Made by a program: the position numbers and the translations under genes. Below the pieces are notes generated by a model. That model was not told where the DNA came from and did not search any database. It saw only the letters and a program-made list of their open reading frames with translations. A DNA stretch of 64,000 bases from Cololabis saira (lineage: Eukaryota; Chordata; Actinopteri; Beloniformes; Belonidae), in assembly GCF_033807715.1 (NCBI RefSeq), contig NC_084592.1:1-64000 (forward strand). Direction: 5' to 3'. Shown in pieces: positions 47,301-57,913 of the stretch. Numbering within the stretch: the first letter of the stretch is position 1; the number at the start of each line of letters is the position of its first letter.

Positions 47301-47398
47301 CAGCAGAGCAAGGAAGTCGGCAGCCATCAGCATGTAAAAGACCTGATTCCAGCCACCTGCAGACAACAGACCGGCCAGCAGGGGGCCCAGTGCTGCGC
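47301..47398 (-). CDS. slc37a1: SLC37-family sugar-phosphate exchanger, internal exon (TM11-12 region)
   Basis: A 98-nt exon bounded by an acceptor (tgtttctgctggtag) and a donor CTG|gtgagt on the minus strand. After two bases that complete a Gly codon it reads AALGPLLAGLLSAGGWNQ then VFYMLMAADFLALL. The GAALGPLLAGL(L/I)S...GW..VFYML..AD pattern is diagnostic of the SLC37 major-facilitator family, which exchanges glucose-6-phosphate for phosphate in the ER membrane. MLM and GLLS favour SLC37A1 over SLC37A2, but the paralogue is not certain. The preceding exon would end with a G and lies beyond the next transposons; I found no further upstream exon to 64000. Confidence 0.88.
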
Positions 47399-47640
47399 CT
47401 ACCAGCAGAAACACACGTAGCATTGAGAGGTTAGCATTTTCAGTCTCTATTTGCTTTTATTTTACATGTTGAAAGTGGGTAACTCAATCAGCCATTCATT
47501 GAATCAACTTGTCTGTTGATGATGTTTGACTGAGTATTGCACAACACACTTTAAAGAGAACACATCATGGAAAATCCCTTTTTCTACGTTTTTTTTTCCA
47601 ACTTTGTTTATTAGGATTTCACAGGTGAGATGATACAATT
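47399..47640 (-). other. Intron sequence upstream of the SLC37 exon
   Basis: Non-repetitive sequence between the exon acceptor and the T-rich 3' end of an antisense L1. Nothing coding is seen. Confidence 0.6.
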
Positions 47641-49085
47641 TCTTTTTTTTTATAACTTTTTATTTTTTCCTTTTTCACAAATAACAGAACTTTCCCCCCT
47701 AAACAGACAATCAAAAAGTGCATATTAGGTCGACATTAATACAGACAGCAAGATTACTTATTAAGCGCCACCTATTTTAGGTTTTTCAACGAGCCCCACA
47801 ATATGGTTTGACTTACAGCAATGACCTTTATGTGTCTATTATATCAGACAAAGCCCTACAAAAAAGTCTCTTGGACCCATGCTCTAAGTTACACAGGAAG
47901 TCCGGCATTTTGAACAGAAAATGTAATTTTTCATGAATTCTGGTCATTTCCAGGCCTCGTACTGTAACGAACTCATCCTAGAGATTTTATCGGATTGGCT
48001 CACAACTTGGTTTGTACAATCTAGACACATGGCCGACGCTAAATTGCGAAGCTTTTACCAGAGGGCTTGACCGTATTGATCCTGCGAAGTTTGAGGTCAT
48101 TTTTAAGATTTGCCATCAAATATCAATTGGCTGTAATTCAGCAATATATTATTTGATGTGGTTGAAAACGTATGTGCATGATTATAGACTGAGCCTGAAG
48201 ACACCTATGGTGGAATATTCAGGACCGGTTGTAGCGCCACCTGTTGGCACCAGGAATTGTCAGGTCTTCTAGTATGCATCTGTGCTCCAAGCGAGATCAG
48301 CGGATGTTAAATCAATAAATTTGATATTTCATGGTTTGCATTAATGGGCGTGGCAACATGGCTCAACAGCGCCCCCTAGAATACTTTTTTCTGCCATAAC
48401 ATTTGAAAGGTTTGACATAAAGACTCGTGGGTGGTGTCATCGGACTTGGTATTGAGTACTTGACCTCCATTGGCCTAAATTAGCCCTGCCCCTTCTTCTG
48501 ATTGGTCCGTATTTCATGTTCCTATTTTCTGCCATAACTTTTGAATGGTTTGACATAGAAAGTCGTGGGTGGTGTCATTTCTGATATGCTTATAGGGGGC
48601 GGTGGCCATGAGTGCGAGGGCCCGTTCATCGCTGCTTGCAGCTTTAATTTTCGTTTCTGCTTTTTTACTTGAACACACTGGAATTATTGGACAATCCCAA
48701 AAGATATGTGCGTAATCCCCAATTCCTCCACAATTCCTCCAACACATTTCAATCAAAGGTGTCTTGACAAAAAAAGAAATGGGAGTGTTAAAATATCTCA
48801 TTTTTAATTTTTCAATCAAACTCTTTCCATAATTGACTATTTAATCCCTTGTGACTGTCCATACATAATTCTTCCCATAGACTATCTTCGATTATAATAT
48901 TTAGTTCCAATTTCCATTTTTCCTTAGTATTCAGTGTGTTTTGTGTATCAGCTGAGATTCTTTTATATATCTGAGATACATGCTTTTTATTTGGGATACC
49001 CTTCTCTATTATAGAAATAAAATATTGTTCAATTTTATTTGGACTTCTACTAACTGTCTCTCTCTCCCTGTGGCTTGTCAGATAT
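47641..49085 (-). pseudogene. L1 ORF2 C-terminal part and 3' end (second L1)
   Basis: On the minus strand this reads NKIEQYFISIIEKGIPNKKH, QIYKRISADTQNTLN, LWEELCMDSHKGLNSQLW, RYFNTPISFFVKTPLIEM and CWRNCGGIGDYAHIFWDCP, the L1 C-terminal Cys region. After the repeat at 47761-48647 is removed it continues KAETK-ISNLAVC and runs to a T-rich tract at about 47641-47650, the poly(A) of the element. It is probably the same insertion as the L1 pieces at 59712-61985. Confidence 0.75.
47761..48647 (-). mobile_element. Dispersed repeat with Helitron-like ends, copy 2
   Basis: Its right end (ggcccgttcatcgctgcttg then cagctttaa, ending 48647) is the complement of the left end of copy 1. The left boundary ctta^ttaagcgcc again fits insertion between A and T. 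The right third matches copy 1 (128-bp unit and aacagcgccccctagaa blocks); the left two thirds are divergent. Confidence 0.7.
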
Positions 49086-49139
49086 TGGCCGGGTTTCACA
49101 GATCCAACCTCTCTTAAGGATTTAAGAGAGGTTCAAAGA

Positions 49140-49234
49140 AATTTTAGGTCCGCTCCTTTTTAACCTTTACATGCGGGGGGGACATACTTGGACATACTTG
49201 GGGGATGTCATCAGGAGACTCGGCATCAGCTTCC
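49140..49234 (+). pseudogene. L2-type RT fragment
   Basis: Reads ILGPLLFNLYM and, after a short insertion, GDVIRRLGISF, the motif B to C region of an L2 RT. It is cut by the LTR at 49235. Confidence 0.6.
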
Positions 49235-49573
49235 TGTCAGGGTTTGACACTTCCTCCCAGTTTTAGTTTCAGTTCTGTCTTGCCCCGCCTGTGTCCCATC
49301 TGCCCTGATTGTGTCTGCACCTATGTCTCGTCATGTCTCGTTATCCCCTCAGTATATCTTGTCTTGTCATTCCTTGGTTCCCTGTCGGTCCGTACTGGTT
49401 CTCCCTCCATGTCTCCTCGTCGTTTTTCCTGTTCCTGGTTTTTTGTGTTGATCCTGCTCTGCAGCGCTTTGTTTTTGCCTTTTTGGAATTAAACCCTTTG
49501 TTTTTTGAGAACTCCTGCCTCTGGCCTCCCTCTCTCTCCTGCACTTGGGTCCTAGAAAACCACACCCCTAACA
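49235..49573 (+). mobile_element. 5' LTR, Gypsy-like
   Basis: 339 bp starting TGTCAGGG and ending CCCTAACA, the inverted TG...CA ends of an LTR. A close relative lies at 35630-35947. The body is C/T rich with a possible tatatc box near 49353 and a ctgcag-gcgcttt stretch. It is followed after 15 bp by the start codon of the proline-rich ORF. No 3' LTR is present. Confidence 0.78.
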
Positions 49574-49588
49574 GAACGGACCGACCAA

Positions 49589-50779
49589 ATGGGCCCAGCG
49601 GGAGAGCGCCTCACCCTAGTGGAGTTTTTGCGCCGGGCCGAGGAGGGGGAGTATGGTGACCCCCTTCTGGGAACATGCCAGGATCGGGGTGGGCCCAGGA
49701 GCCTGCAGGCTCATGGGAGGCGACGACGAGGGCGTCAGCGCCAGCGCCAGCCTCAGCTTGTTCCGGCTCCAGCTCCTGCACCTGACCCTGTTCCAGTGGT
49801 GGTCCCGGACGCACCTGTCCCTGTTCCAGTTGTGGTCCCGGACGCACCTGTCCCTGTTCCTGTGGTGGTCCCGGACGCACCTGTCCCTGTTCCAGTGGTG
49901 GTCCCGGACGCACCTGTCCCTGTTCCAGTGGTGGTCCCGTGCCCCCCCTCAGCCAGCTCCGAGGACCCGTGCCCCCCCTCAGCCGGCTCTGAGGACCCGT
50001 GTCCCACCCCAGCCGGCTCCGAGGACCCGTGCCCCCCCCCCCAGCCAGCTCCGAGGACCCGTGTTCCCCCCCAGCCCGCCCTGGATGTGGACTGTGGGGA
50101 CATCTGGGATCTGTCCCTTGAGGGGGGGCCAGCGCCCCGGACCCGGGTACCCCCGCAGCCGGCGCCTCGGACCCGGGTACCCCCGCAGCCGGCGCCTCGG
50201 ACCCGGGTACCCCCGCAGCTGGCGCCTCGGACCAGGCTACCCCCGCAGCCGGCGCCTCGGACCTGGGTACCCCCGCAGCCATGTCAAGTTCCAGAGCCCC
50301 GTCAAGTTCCAGAGCCCCGTCAAGTTCCAGAGCCCCGTCAAGTTCCAGAGTCCCGTCAAGTCCCAGAGCCCCGTCAAGTCCCAGAGCCTCGTCAAGTCCC
50401 AGAGCCCCGTCAAGCCCCCGAGCCCCGCCAAGCCCCCGAGCCCCGCCAAGCCCCCGAGCCCCGCCAAGCCCCCGAGCCCCCCCGAGCCCCCGAGCCCCCC
50501 CGAGCCCCGCCAAGCCCCCGAACCCCGCCAAGTCCCCGAGCCACGCCAAGTCCCCGCCCCCCGCCAAGACCCACGCCAAGACCCGGGCCTAGGCCTCGGG
50601 GACGCCCCCCCGAGCTGTCTCGCTGGTTTGCTCGGTCCCGAGGTCGGCCCCCGGAACTTTGGCCGTGTGTGGCTTGGGCCCTCCTCCAGGCCCCCTCCGC
50701 CGCCCTGGGTGTTGACTGTGGGGACATGTGGTCGTGGTCGTGGTCTGTGATGCCTCTCAGTGTGGACGGCCACCCATAG
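49589..50779 (+). CDS. Proline-rich tandem-repeat protein of an LTR element (396 aa)
   Basis: The ATG at 49589 is the first after the LTR and opens MGPAGERLTLVEFLRRAEEG, a conserved-looking charged N-terminus of about 35 residues. Then follow an Arg-rich stretch and four repeat blocks: VPVVVPDAP units (36-bp DNA repeats, 49790-49940), PCPP(S/T)A-GSED units, APRTRVPPQP units (30-bp, 50130-50280), and VPEPRQ/APEPRQ units (18-bp, 50284-50560). The C-terminus has twice RGRPPEL and a VDCGDMWSW block. There is no CCHC knuckle, protease, RT or integrase, so it sits where gag would be but I do not recognise it as gag. The frame is open throughout, which is notable in this graveyard. Other frames across the same repeats are shadows. 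Confidence 0.55.
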   Translation: MGPAGERLTLVEFLRRAEEGEYGDPLLGTCQDRGGPRSLQAHGRRRRGRQRQRQPQLVPAPAPAPDPVPVVVPDAPVPVPVVVPDAPVPVPVVVPDAPVPVPVVVPDAPVPVPVVVPCPPSASSEDPCPPSAGSEDPCPTPAGSEDPCPPPQPAPRTRVPPQPALDVDCGDIWDLSLEGGPAPRTRVPPQPAPRTRVPPQPAPRTRVPPQLAPRTRLPPQPAPRTWVPPQPCQVPEPRQVPEPRQVPEPRQVPESRQVPEPRQVPEPRQVPEPRQAPEPRQAPEPRQAPEPRQAPEPPRAPEPPRAPPSPRTPPSPRATPSPRPPPRPTPRPGPRPRGRPPELSRWFARSRGRPPELWPCVAWALLQAPSAALGVDCGDMWSWSWSVMPLSVDGHP

Positions 50780-50789
50780 GTAGTGTTTT

Positions 50790-51035
50790 CCTCATCTGGA
50801 TCGTTAGTGCTAAGCCATGTCACCAGTCCACTTACTGTGTGTGTGTGTGTGTGAGTGTGTGCACATGTGTATGAGCGTGCGTGACTGTATGTGTATGCGT
50901 GGGGGGTGGGGTCGTATGGGATGTTTTAAATTGTGTTTTCTGATTGTCATTTTATTCTGCATGTAAAGCACCATGTGTTGCAATTCTTAAATGTATGATA
51001 TGGTGCTATATAAATAAATAAAGTTTAAAGTTGAA
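50790..51035 (+). mobile_element. LINE 3' tail with TG-rich stretch
   Basis: A (tg)n stretch at about 50835-50870 is followed by gtaaagcaccatgtgttgc and ggtgctatataaataaa, the usual 3' end of an L2-like LINE. It may belong with the RT fragment at 49140-49234, split by the LTR element. Confidence 0.65.
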
Positions 51036-51600
51036 GAAGGTTTCATCTAAGAAGGTACCCTAAGATACGGGTGTTTCCCAGATTACTTAACACCGTTCTT
51101 TAGTTTCGCTCTTTTAGAAGCTCTTTGGAGGAGCTGTCCACCACCGCGGTTCTGAAACCAAATCAATCGATGCCAGGCAAATCGATCACCGATCACTATC
51201 AGCGCATTTTCACACGCAGCACTGCTACCTAACGCACTAATTCCCTGCTGCCTGTGCGTTATGTGTGTTATAATGAAAAACTAAGATGATAAATATACTT
51301 TAATGACCCTTTTTCATGATGAAAACAAGACTGCAACTAAATAAGAAGTAGTCTTGGTAAGATAATAATGAGGAAATTTATTGTTTTTATCAAATGTGAG
51401 AGATGGACAAAAGGACAAATGAACTTAATGATCAGCATATAGGACCACATTGTATCCTCCTGACTAGTAAAACAGAATCTTTTACCTCAAAAAAATATTC
51501 TGAAGTTTATTTAGCTGCTTGACCTCTTTCACTATTAAGCAGAATCTTGCATTTATCAACGTTGTATTTGCGGGTGTGTGGAGACACGCAGCGCTGCTGC

Positions 51601-51858
51601 TCAACACCAATCACCCGGGGGATCCAGCCATGGCGTGGACCTGCGGATCTCCTCCCTTGTGCTGGGCATCTTGATGTTCGCTCGGGCAGGGCGCAGGAGG
51701 ATCGGTGTCACGGCTGCCGCACTCCGTGACACCGATGCCTCGCTCAGTCCGGTGCCGTCCCCCACCACTTCAAGCTCCCCACTGCGTAAAAACGCATTGC
51801 AGCCAGCAGTGTTGTGCATGAACGAGTTCAAATAAACGTGTTCATTGAACACATTCAT
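51601..51858 (-). pseudogene. HARBI1-like transposase fragment
   Basis: Minus-strand frame reads LEVVGDGTGLSEASVSRS, AAVTPILLRPARANIKMPS and TREEIRRS. The G(D)-x-x-G-(L/I)-S-x-x-(S/T)-V-S-R helix-turn-helix and the following (M/F)P-(S/T)-x-x-E pattern are typical of the start of Harbinger transposases, just before the DDE domain. The DDE part is missing or too decayed to see. Confidence 0.7.
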
Positions 51859-51960
51859 TTCTGTGAGAACGTTGAACTGAACGCAACCTATTTACAAATA
51901 AAGAACTTGAACGTGAACTTGTTCATTCTGCAGGTCATGAACTGGAATTTGAACTGTTCA
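51804..51960 (+). mobile_element. hAT-like terminal sequence
   Basis: Starts cagtgttgtgcatgaacg, followed by several gttcatt and gaac motifs (tgttcattgaacac, acgtgaacttgttcatt), the subterminal pattern of a common teleost hAT group. The opposite end was not found. Confidence 0.5.
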
Positions 51961-52083
51961 GATTATGTAAGTTTCAGCTTCACTGCTTAGGTCCAATTAT
52001 TATGGAATAATCTTTCTCATTTCAACAGCGGGCGGCGTGAATATTTAAAATACTCGACGAGCCCGTTGCAGCCTAACGAATGA

Positions 52084-52172
52084 TGCCTGATTCATGGTTC
52101 CGCGTTAAATCGAAGCTGTAGCCTACGCCGTAGGGTCTGCGTTGGTGTAACGCAGAACCATAAATCAGCCTT
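52084..52172. mobile_element. Palindromic MITE, independent copy
   Basis: Same family as 31338-31470: gcctgattcatggttccgcg at the left, cgcagaaccataaatcagcc at the right, and cctacgccgtaggg in the middle. Confidence 0.78.
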
Positions 52173-52607
52173 GACAGGTGAAGAGAGACGTTGCAGACGC
52201 AGCGTCAGCGAGCCGTCAGATGATGATCCGTTTATCATTATCTGCAGGAATTTTACACATCGTCTCCAAAGAAGTCCGACGGTAGAAATTTAACCTTTCT
52301 GTGCAAATTATTTCCACCTGTGCTGAGAAAACAAGTCTGAACGTCTGTCTCGTCAACTTCACATTGTAAACGTCATGTGGAGTTAAAGCATCCGTCCAGT
52401 GTGAGAAAATATCTGCAAGTCCTTAACAAATCAAAAACGTTCCCAGAAAGACCAAGAGGTCCCAACAGCCCCGAACGACCCCAGTCCCTGCTGCACCTTC
52501 AGGGATCTGATTTCCCAGTAACAGGTAGACAAACTGATAAAGGACTACATTGTTGGAGATTTACACTGAGTAAAGTTGAAAAGCCATTAGGACAAAACAT
52601 GATAGTT

Positions 52608-52720
52608 TACAGCAGGGTCTTCAATCCTGGTCCTCAGGACCCCCGTCCTGCATGTCTTGCATCATCACACCTGATTCTAATTGATGGTCGTCATCAGCTT
52701 GTCATCCAGGTCTGCACATG
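52608..52720. repeat. Probable dispersed repeat (ctggtcctcaggaccc family)
   Basis: The text tcaatcctggtcctcaggac, cctgcatgtcttgc and cacctgattctaattgatgg resembles a common teleost interspersed repeat. Assigned from pattern recall only. Confidence 0.4.
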
Positions 52721-52721
52721 T

Positions 52722-53035
52722 CTGTTAATAATAATAATAATAATGACTTGGATTTATATAGCGCCCTTCTAGGCACCCAGAGCGCTTTACAGAAATCATT
52801 ATTCATCCATACACATTCTCTCTGGTGGTGGTAAGCTACGTTTGTGCCCTGGGGCTGACTGACGGAAGCGTGGCTGCCATATCGCGCCTAATGGCCCCTC
52901 CGACCACCGCCAACATTCACACACATTCATACACATTCACACGAGGCAAGGTGGGTAAGGTGTCTTGCCCAAGGACACTACAACAGCAAACTGGGACAGA
53001 GCGGGATTCGAACCGAGTGTGGTACATTATCTCAT
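52722..53035 (-). mobile_element. tRNA-derived SINE with L2-like tail, 5'-truncated
   Basis: On the minus strand it starts at a B-box-like ggttcgaatcccgctc, runs through ttgggcaagacacct and tgtaaagcgctctgggtg, and ends gctatataaatccaa plus (ATT)n. The A box is absent, so the 5' end is truncated. Confidence 0.72.
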
Positions 53036-54027
53036 ATTTGCATGCAGATGTGGGATGTGTGCAGACAAATTATGATAAATGATAGTTATGATGATCGTTT
53101 TATTTGTGCGTAATGCATAAAACATATACAGGAACACACTTGTTATTCCTTATTTTTCTTTTTCCCCCCCTTTGCTGTCACCAATGAATGCTAAACAACA
53201 TAAATCTAAAGTATGAAATAGATCAAAATTTGTGCGGGGTGCATTGTTTTAATATCTCATTGCTTGGTGTGATATTGATTTGCCTGACGCGCCTGGATCT
53301 GTGAGTCTTTGTTCACTAAGATGGTTGTAAAGACTGGGTCAGCAGCATCTTTCATTTCCTTCTTAATGAAAGAGATTCTTAAACTAAAAGCGACTCTGGG
53401 AAACGCGATTTTCTTTCACAGGCTCCTTAAGAAGGTTTGAAAGAAGTCTTTTGCTGTTAAGAGCTACTTAACTGATCTGGGAAACCGGGCCATTGACTGT
53501 ATGTTTAAAACGGAAGTTACGCCTGTAACTACGGTTCTATGAGTCCCGGATGACCGCCAGGCGGTGCTGTAAGCACTGGATATCTCCCCTCGCGCATGCG
53601 CATGTCGAGTACAATACCAACAATGTCACGTCACCCGTGACCCCTGCATGACCCCCGGAAGGGGTATATCTTCCGGCGTCAAGCATGGGATCGACTCCTA
53701 GAATCTTCTCGCGAGAGCACGAGGATTCGGAGTGACCGGCAGGCCTGTCGGTCATCCGGGACTCATAGAACCGTAGTTACAGGCGTAACTTTCGTTCTAT
53801 TTCGTCCTTACTGACCGCCAGGTGGTGCTGTAAGCACTGGATGACGAATACCAACAATGTCACATAGAATCCCGGTCACTTACCTCACTGACCAGGGTCA
53901 GAAGGACCCGGGAGTAGAACCACGCCCAATGGTTGGAGAGTGGCGACATTGATCCGGTAAAATCTGGAGAACGTGTCCGGCGACGTCCACGAAGCCGCTG
54001 TGCAGATGTCCTCCAGAGGCACCCCGT

Positions 54028-54861
54028 TCAGGGCAGCCGAGAAGCTGTGACGCTACTGGTCGAGTGGCAACTCATCCCCACTGGTAAGGGGCGGCCACTG
54101 GCCCTGTAGGCGTGCTCGACGGTGTCCACCACCCAGTGGGACGGCGCTGTCCAGAAACAGCACGCCCCCTGTTGGGGCCACCATGGCAGAGAACAAGCTG
54201 CTCCGACCGTCGCACAGGCGCGGTAGCATAAGCAGCGAGGACCCGTACGGGGCACAAAGGGCTCGGCCCAATCTCTGCAGACTCGGGGTCGAACCGGCCA
54301 AGCTGGATAGGCCGATTAGAGTGCGTGGCAGGACCTAGGGCAGGAACGCCACGTTCGGCCACAACGTAGCCCCTGAGCCATCTGGGTCCCGCCCCAGGCA
54401 GGATCCGCTGACTGACAGGGCATGTAACTCACCAACTCGCTTTGCCGATGTCATAGCGAGGAGAAAAGCTATCTCCATAGAGAGCCACTTCAGGCCCACC
54501 TGGGCCAAGGGCCCAAAAGGGTGGAGAAGAGAGGGCACCTAGCACTATGGACAGCTCCCACACTGGGGCCTTCGGGCTCCTCGGGGGGGGGGGGCGCAGC
54601 CTCAGAGCCCCCCTGAGAAAGAGAAACCAGCCGGTGGCACCCCACAGTGGCATTCTCAACCAGGGCATGTTGCGACGAAATGACCGCCACGTACACCCTT
54701 AGAGTGGACTGAGCACGGCCACCATCCAGGAGGGACTGAAAGGAACCCCAGGATCGTGGCCACGGGGCGAAGAACAGGATCCTCTGCCCCATCTGCACAC
54801 CAGGCAGAGAACCTCCCCCACTCGCACTCATACCAGAGGCGGGTGGGAGGCACATGGGCAT
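54028..54861 (-). pseudogene. DIRS tyrosine recombinase, frameshifted
   Basis: Several minus-strand frames together follow a DIRS recombinase: FQSLLDGGRAQSTLRVYVAV (N-terminal SAM-like part, near 54720), VGAVHSARCPLFSTLL, then IAFLLAMTSAKRVGELHALS (near 54460), CPVRVLAAY with RRSEQLVLCHGG (near 54200), and HSTSSVTASRLP (near 54040), where the conserved H-x-x-R box should lie. The KRVGEL arginine is present. The C-terminal tyrosine was not identified. At least three frameshifts are present. Confidence 0.75.
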
Positions 54862-54884
54862 TCGAGATGCCAGCCCTGACAGGT

Positions 54885-56343
54885 TCAGGACAGCTTGACA
54901 ACAATGGGTCGGGCCCCGCAGCGGCCAGACCCAGAGCTGAAAACGACGGGGTCGGGGTGCAACACCTGAATCCCCAGCTGGGAAAGACGGTCCCTCTGGG
55001 GCGCGTCATGTTGTGTCGCAGCAGAGCCTCTGCAGCAGTGGAAACCATGTTTCCCCGGTCGGAAGGGGGCCACCAAGAGGAGCCCGTGAGCCCTCTGGAG
55101 GACCCTCTGCAAAGTCGGCTTGCGCCGGGAGAGGAAGTCCGTCACCCGGTTCCTGTCCCCAGGCAGGAACATCGCCCGAAGGCCGGGCAGGCGAGGAGCG
55201 GTCCACGCTAGGAGGCCCCGGGACACCTGCAGCAGCTGTGCAGAGTCGGTGCCCCCCCCTGGTGGCCGATCAAGGGACAGTGGACACACTGTCTGACCGA
55301 ACCGGCACGTGCCTCCCCCACAGGAGTTGCAAAAAATGTTCGAGTGAGAAGTGCAGAGCCCAGAGCTCCAGCACGTTGATGTGGCGCGTGCGGACCCGGG
55401 AGGACCACTGATGACAGCCTCCCGGCAGGGAGGGGTTGGCGCCTAAGGGCACACCCCTCAGCCGGAATGTCCCGTCTTTCCAGGGTGCAAGGGTATGGAC
55501 ACACACGCGAATCCCTGACCAGCCTGCGCCCGTGCCTCTTGGCATCCAGGCGAGGGCTGTCCAGCCACATTGCAGGGGGCGTAGCGACAGCAGGCCCAAA
55601 GGTATAAGAGGGGCAAGGGTTGCCACCACGCACCTGGTGAAAAAAAATCTGCGGTGACAGGGAGAGCCCGCACAGGAGCACCCTGAACCGACAACGGTGC
55701 CCCCGGTAGGCGAACCCCCGGAACTACCGGTGACGTGCCGCGACCGGCACGTGAAACAAGTGCACTGTAGGTCCACAGTTGCAAACCACTTCCTCCTGAC
55801 CAACGCAGAGCATCCGCTGTGGTCAAGCCTCCAGAAGGGCAGGACCTTCATGTAGTCGAGGTCCCTCAGGTCCAAGATGGGACGACGTCCGTTGTCTCTC
55901 TTGCTGACGAGAAAGTAACTCAAGTAGAACCCCCAGGCCGCGGCAGGAGGTCCACCGGCATGATGGCGCTCTTGGCCAGTAGGGCGGGCAACACCTGAGC
56001 CCGAAGCCAGAATGTTTGCCGGGTCTCTGACGAAGGTCATCTCAACCCGGCCGGAGATAGGAGGCCGGTGTCGGAACTGCAATACGTACCCCTGGGCTAG
56101 GGTGGACACCACCCGGGCCCCGATGAGCAGGTAGCCCAGTAACTGAGCTGCTGCCGGAAAAGTAGCCGACGACCGGCCCCGTGGCCTTAGCGCCGTCTCC
56201 CCCGGGCTCTGGACGTCTCGGGGGGGCGACGGTCGGGACCAACGCCCCGACGCAGGTGCCTGACGAAGAACCCTACGAGCAGTCTCCGTCAGGGGTGACT
56301 GCGCCAGCCAGACATGACGGAGCGTGTGCACCAGGGTGGACAT
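54885..56343 (-). pseudogene. DIRS reverse transcriptase/RNase H, decayed
   Basis: The minus strand reads WGFYLSYFLVSKRDNGRRPI and LDLRDLDYMKVLPFW (RT fingers, near 55870), KWFATVDLQCTCF (motif A region), then a degenerate palm in which no YLDD-like motif can be read. RNase H follows: HINVLELWALHFSLEHFLQ and VRSDSVSTV (near 55300), then LPGDRNRVTDFLSRR (near 55150). In this superfamily the RT copies the RNA and the recombinase integrates a circular DNA. This copy is not functional. Confidence 0.78.
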
Positions 56344-56379
56344 CAGCCGCCCCAGCCCCCTCGTCTGGGAGGCAAAAGC

Positions 56380-57913
56380 CTATAGGGATATGTCACACAT
56401 GTCCCGTGTGGAATCCTCCACCTGTGCATCCTGCAGGGAGGTTGAGAGAGCCAGCAGAAGATGGGTGTTCCCCAGCCGGCCAATGTGGGCCGCTGTGTCA
56501 TAAGCCTTACAAATATGCCCATCAGTAACCCTACACTGGGTAGAGGGGCCCTTGGGATCTGGCTTCAGAGCCTCATCAGGAGCCACTATCAGCGCTGCAA
56601 TGGAGGGCTCGATGGGGGGCATGTGGTGGAGACCAGCCACTGCCGCGTCCTCCATCGCCGTCAGAGCGCGGTCATCAGCTGTCAGCCTGGGCTGTGACAC
56701 CTCTCCAGCATGAGTGCAGCTCCCTCAAAATCCAACGAAGGCGGAATGGTGAATTCCACCGGAGAAGGATTGCGCCTGTGGAAGGTGCTAGAGGCCACCT
56801 CCGCACGTGGTGTATCCAGCTGCAAGTGCGCCAGGGCAGTGCAGAGCGAGAGAGATGGCGTCCTCTGGCAGCGGCGGTGGCGACCCCAGAGCAAACTTCT
56901 GGCATGGCAGGTTCCACCTGGCCAGTACCAGGCTGCAGATTGAGGAGGAGTGCCTTCATCTGCTCCATGTCGGTGGCCAAGCGATCTACCTTAGAGGAGA
57001 GCTGGCTCGTCATCCGCTGTCGCTTGGGGGCACCCCTCACTCTCTTCGCCGATCGCTTCAGAGAAGACCCCGGCTGGGATAAGGGGAGGCTGACCGATGG
57101 CTCCGGCTGCTCAGGGCCCAGGCACGACACGCAGAGGTCCTGCCGTCACCACCAATATGCCGGCAGGAGAGGGGAGCGGCCACGCTACCGTCAGCACGGA
57201 TGTGTCAGTGGGAGAGGGAGCGGACACGCTGCCGTCACCACGGATGTGCTGGTAGGAGAGACGAGCGGACATGCTGCCGTCCACACGAATGTGTCGGTGG
57301 GAGCGGTCACGCTGCCGTCACCACGGATGTGCCGGTGGGAGAGGGGAGCGGACGCGCCGCCGTCACCACATAGGTGTCGGTGGGAGAGGGGAGCGGAAAC
57401 GCTGCCTTCACCACAGCGAGCACGCTGCCGTGACCACCAATATGCCGGCGGGAGAGGGGAGCGGCCACGCTACCGTCAGCACGGATGTGTCAGTGGGAGT
57501 GAGGAGCGGAAACGCTGCCGTCACCACAGCGAGCACACTGCCGTCACCGCCAATGTGCCGGCGGGAGAAGGGAGGGCCACGCTACCGTCAATACGGGTGT
57601 GTCAGTGGGAGAGGACTTCTGGCATGGCAGGTTCCACCTGGCCAGTACCAGGCTACAGATTGAGGAGGAGTGCCTTCATCTGCTCCATGTCGGCGGCCAA
57701 GCGATCTACCTTAGAGGAGAGCTGGCTCGTCATCCGCTGTCGCTTGGGGGCACCCCTCACTCTCTTCGCCGATCGCTTCAGAGAAGACCCCGGCTGGGAT
57801 AAGGGGAGGCTGACCGATGGCTCCGGCTGCTCAGGGCCCAGGCACGACACGCAGAGGTCCTGGTCATCCGCAGGATCCAGGGCGGCCATGCACCCTGGGC
57901 ATGAACGCTCCAT
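56380..57913 (-). pseudogene. DIRS gag-like ORF with internal duplication
   Basis: The likely start is ATG at 57913-57911: MERSCPGCMAALDPADDQD then LCVSCLG, a paired CxxC module typical of DIRS gag N-termini. A coiled-coil-like part with SSKVDRLAADMEQMKALLL follows. A gag segment is present twice (57616-57860 and 56898-57140, about 717 bp apart) with minisatellite DNA between the copies. Downstream frames to 56380 continue with Pro/Ser-rich sequence. The long plus-strand ORF (56694-58142) over this region is an antisense shadow. Confidence 0.65.

Larger units (their letters stand above)
51060..53488. mobile_element. Harbinger-type DNA transposon remnant
   Basis: Probable ends are cgggtgtttcccagatta near 51066 and gatctgggaaaccgggcc ending near 53488, imperfect inverted repeats of the gggccggtttcccaga type. 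A HARBI1-like coding fragment lies inside (51601-51858). Later insertions include a hAT-like terminus (51804), a palindromic MITE (52084-52172) and a SINE (52722-53035). The stretches 52180-52600 and 53040-53280 hold nothing I recognise. Confidence 0.6.

Noticed and set aside
49611..50823. Long minus-strand and alternative-frame ORFs over the proline-rich repeat
   Set aside because: GC-rich repeats with periods divisible by three keep all frames open. Only the frame starting just after the LTR has unique conserved-looking ends.
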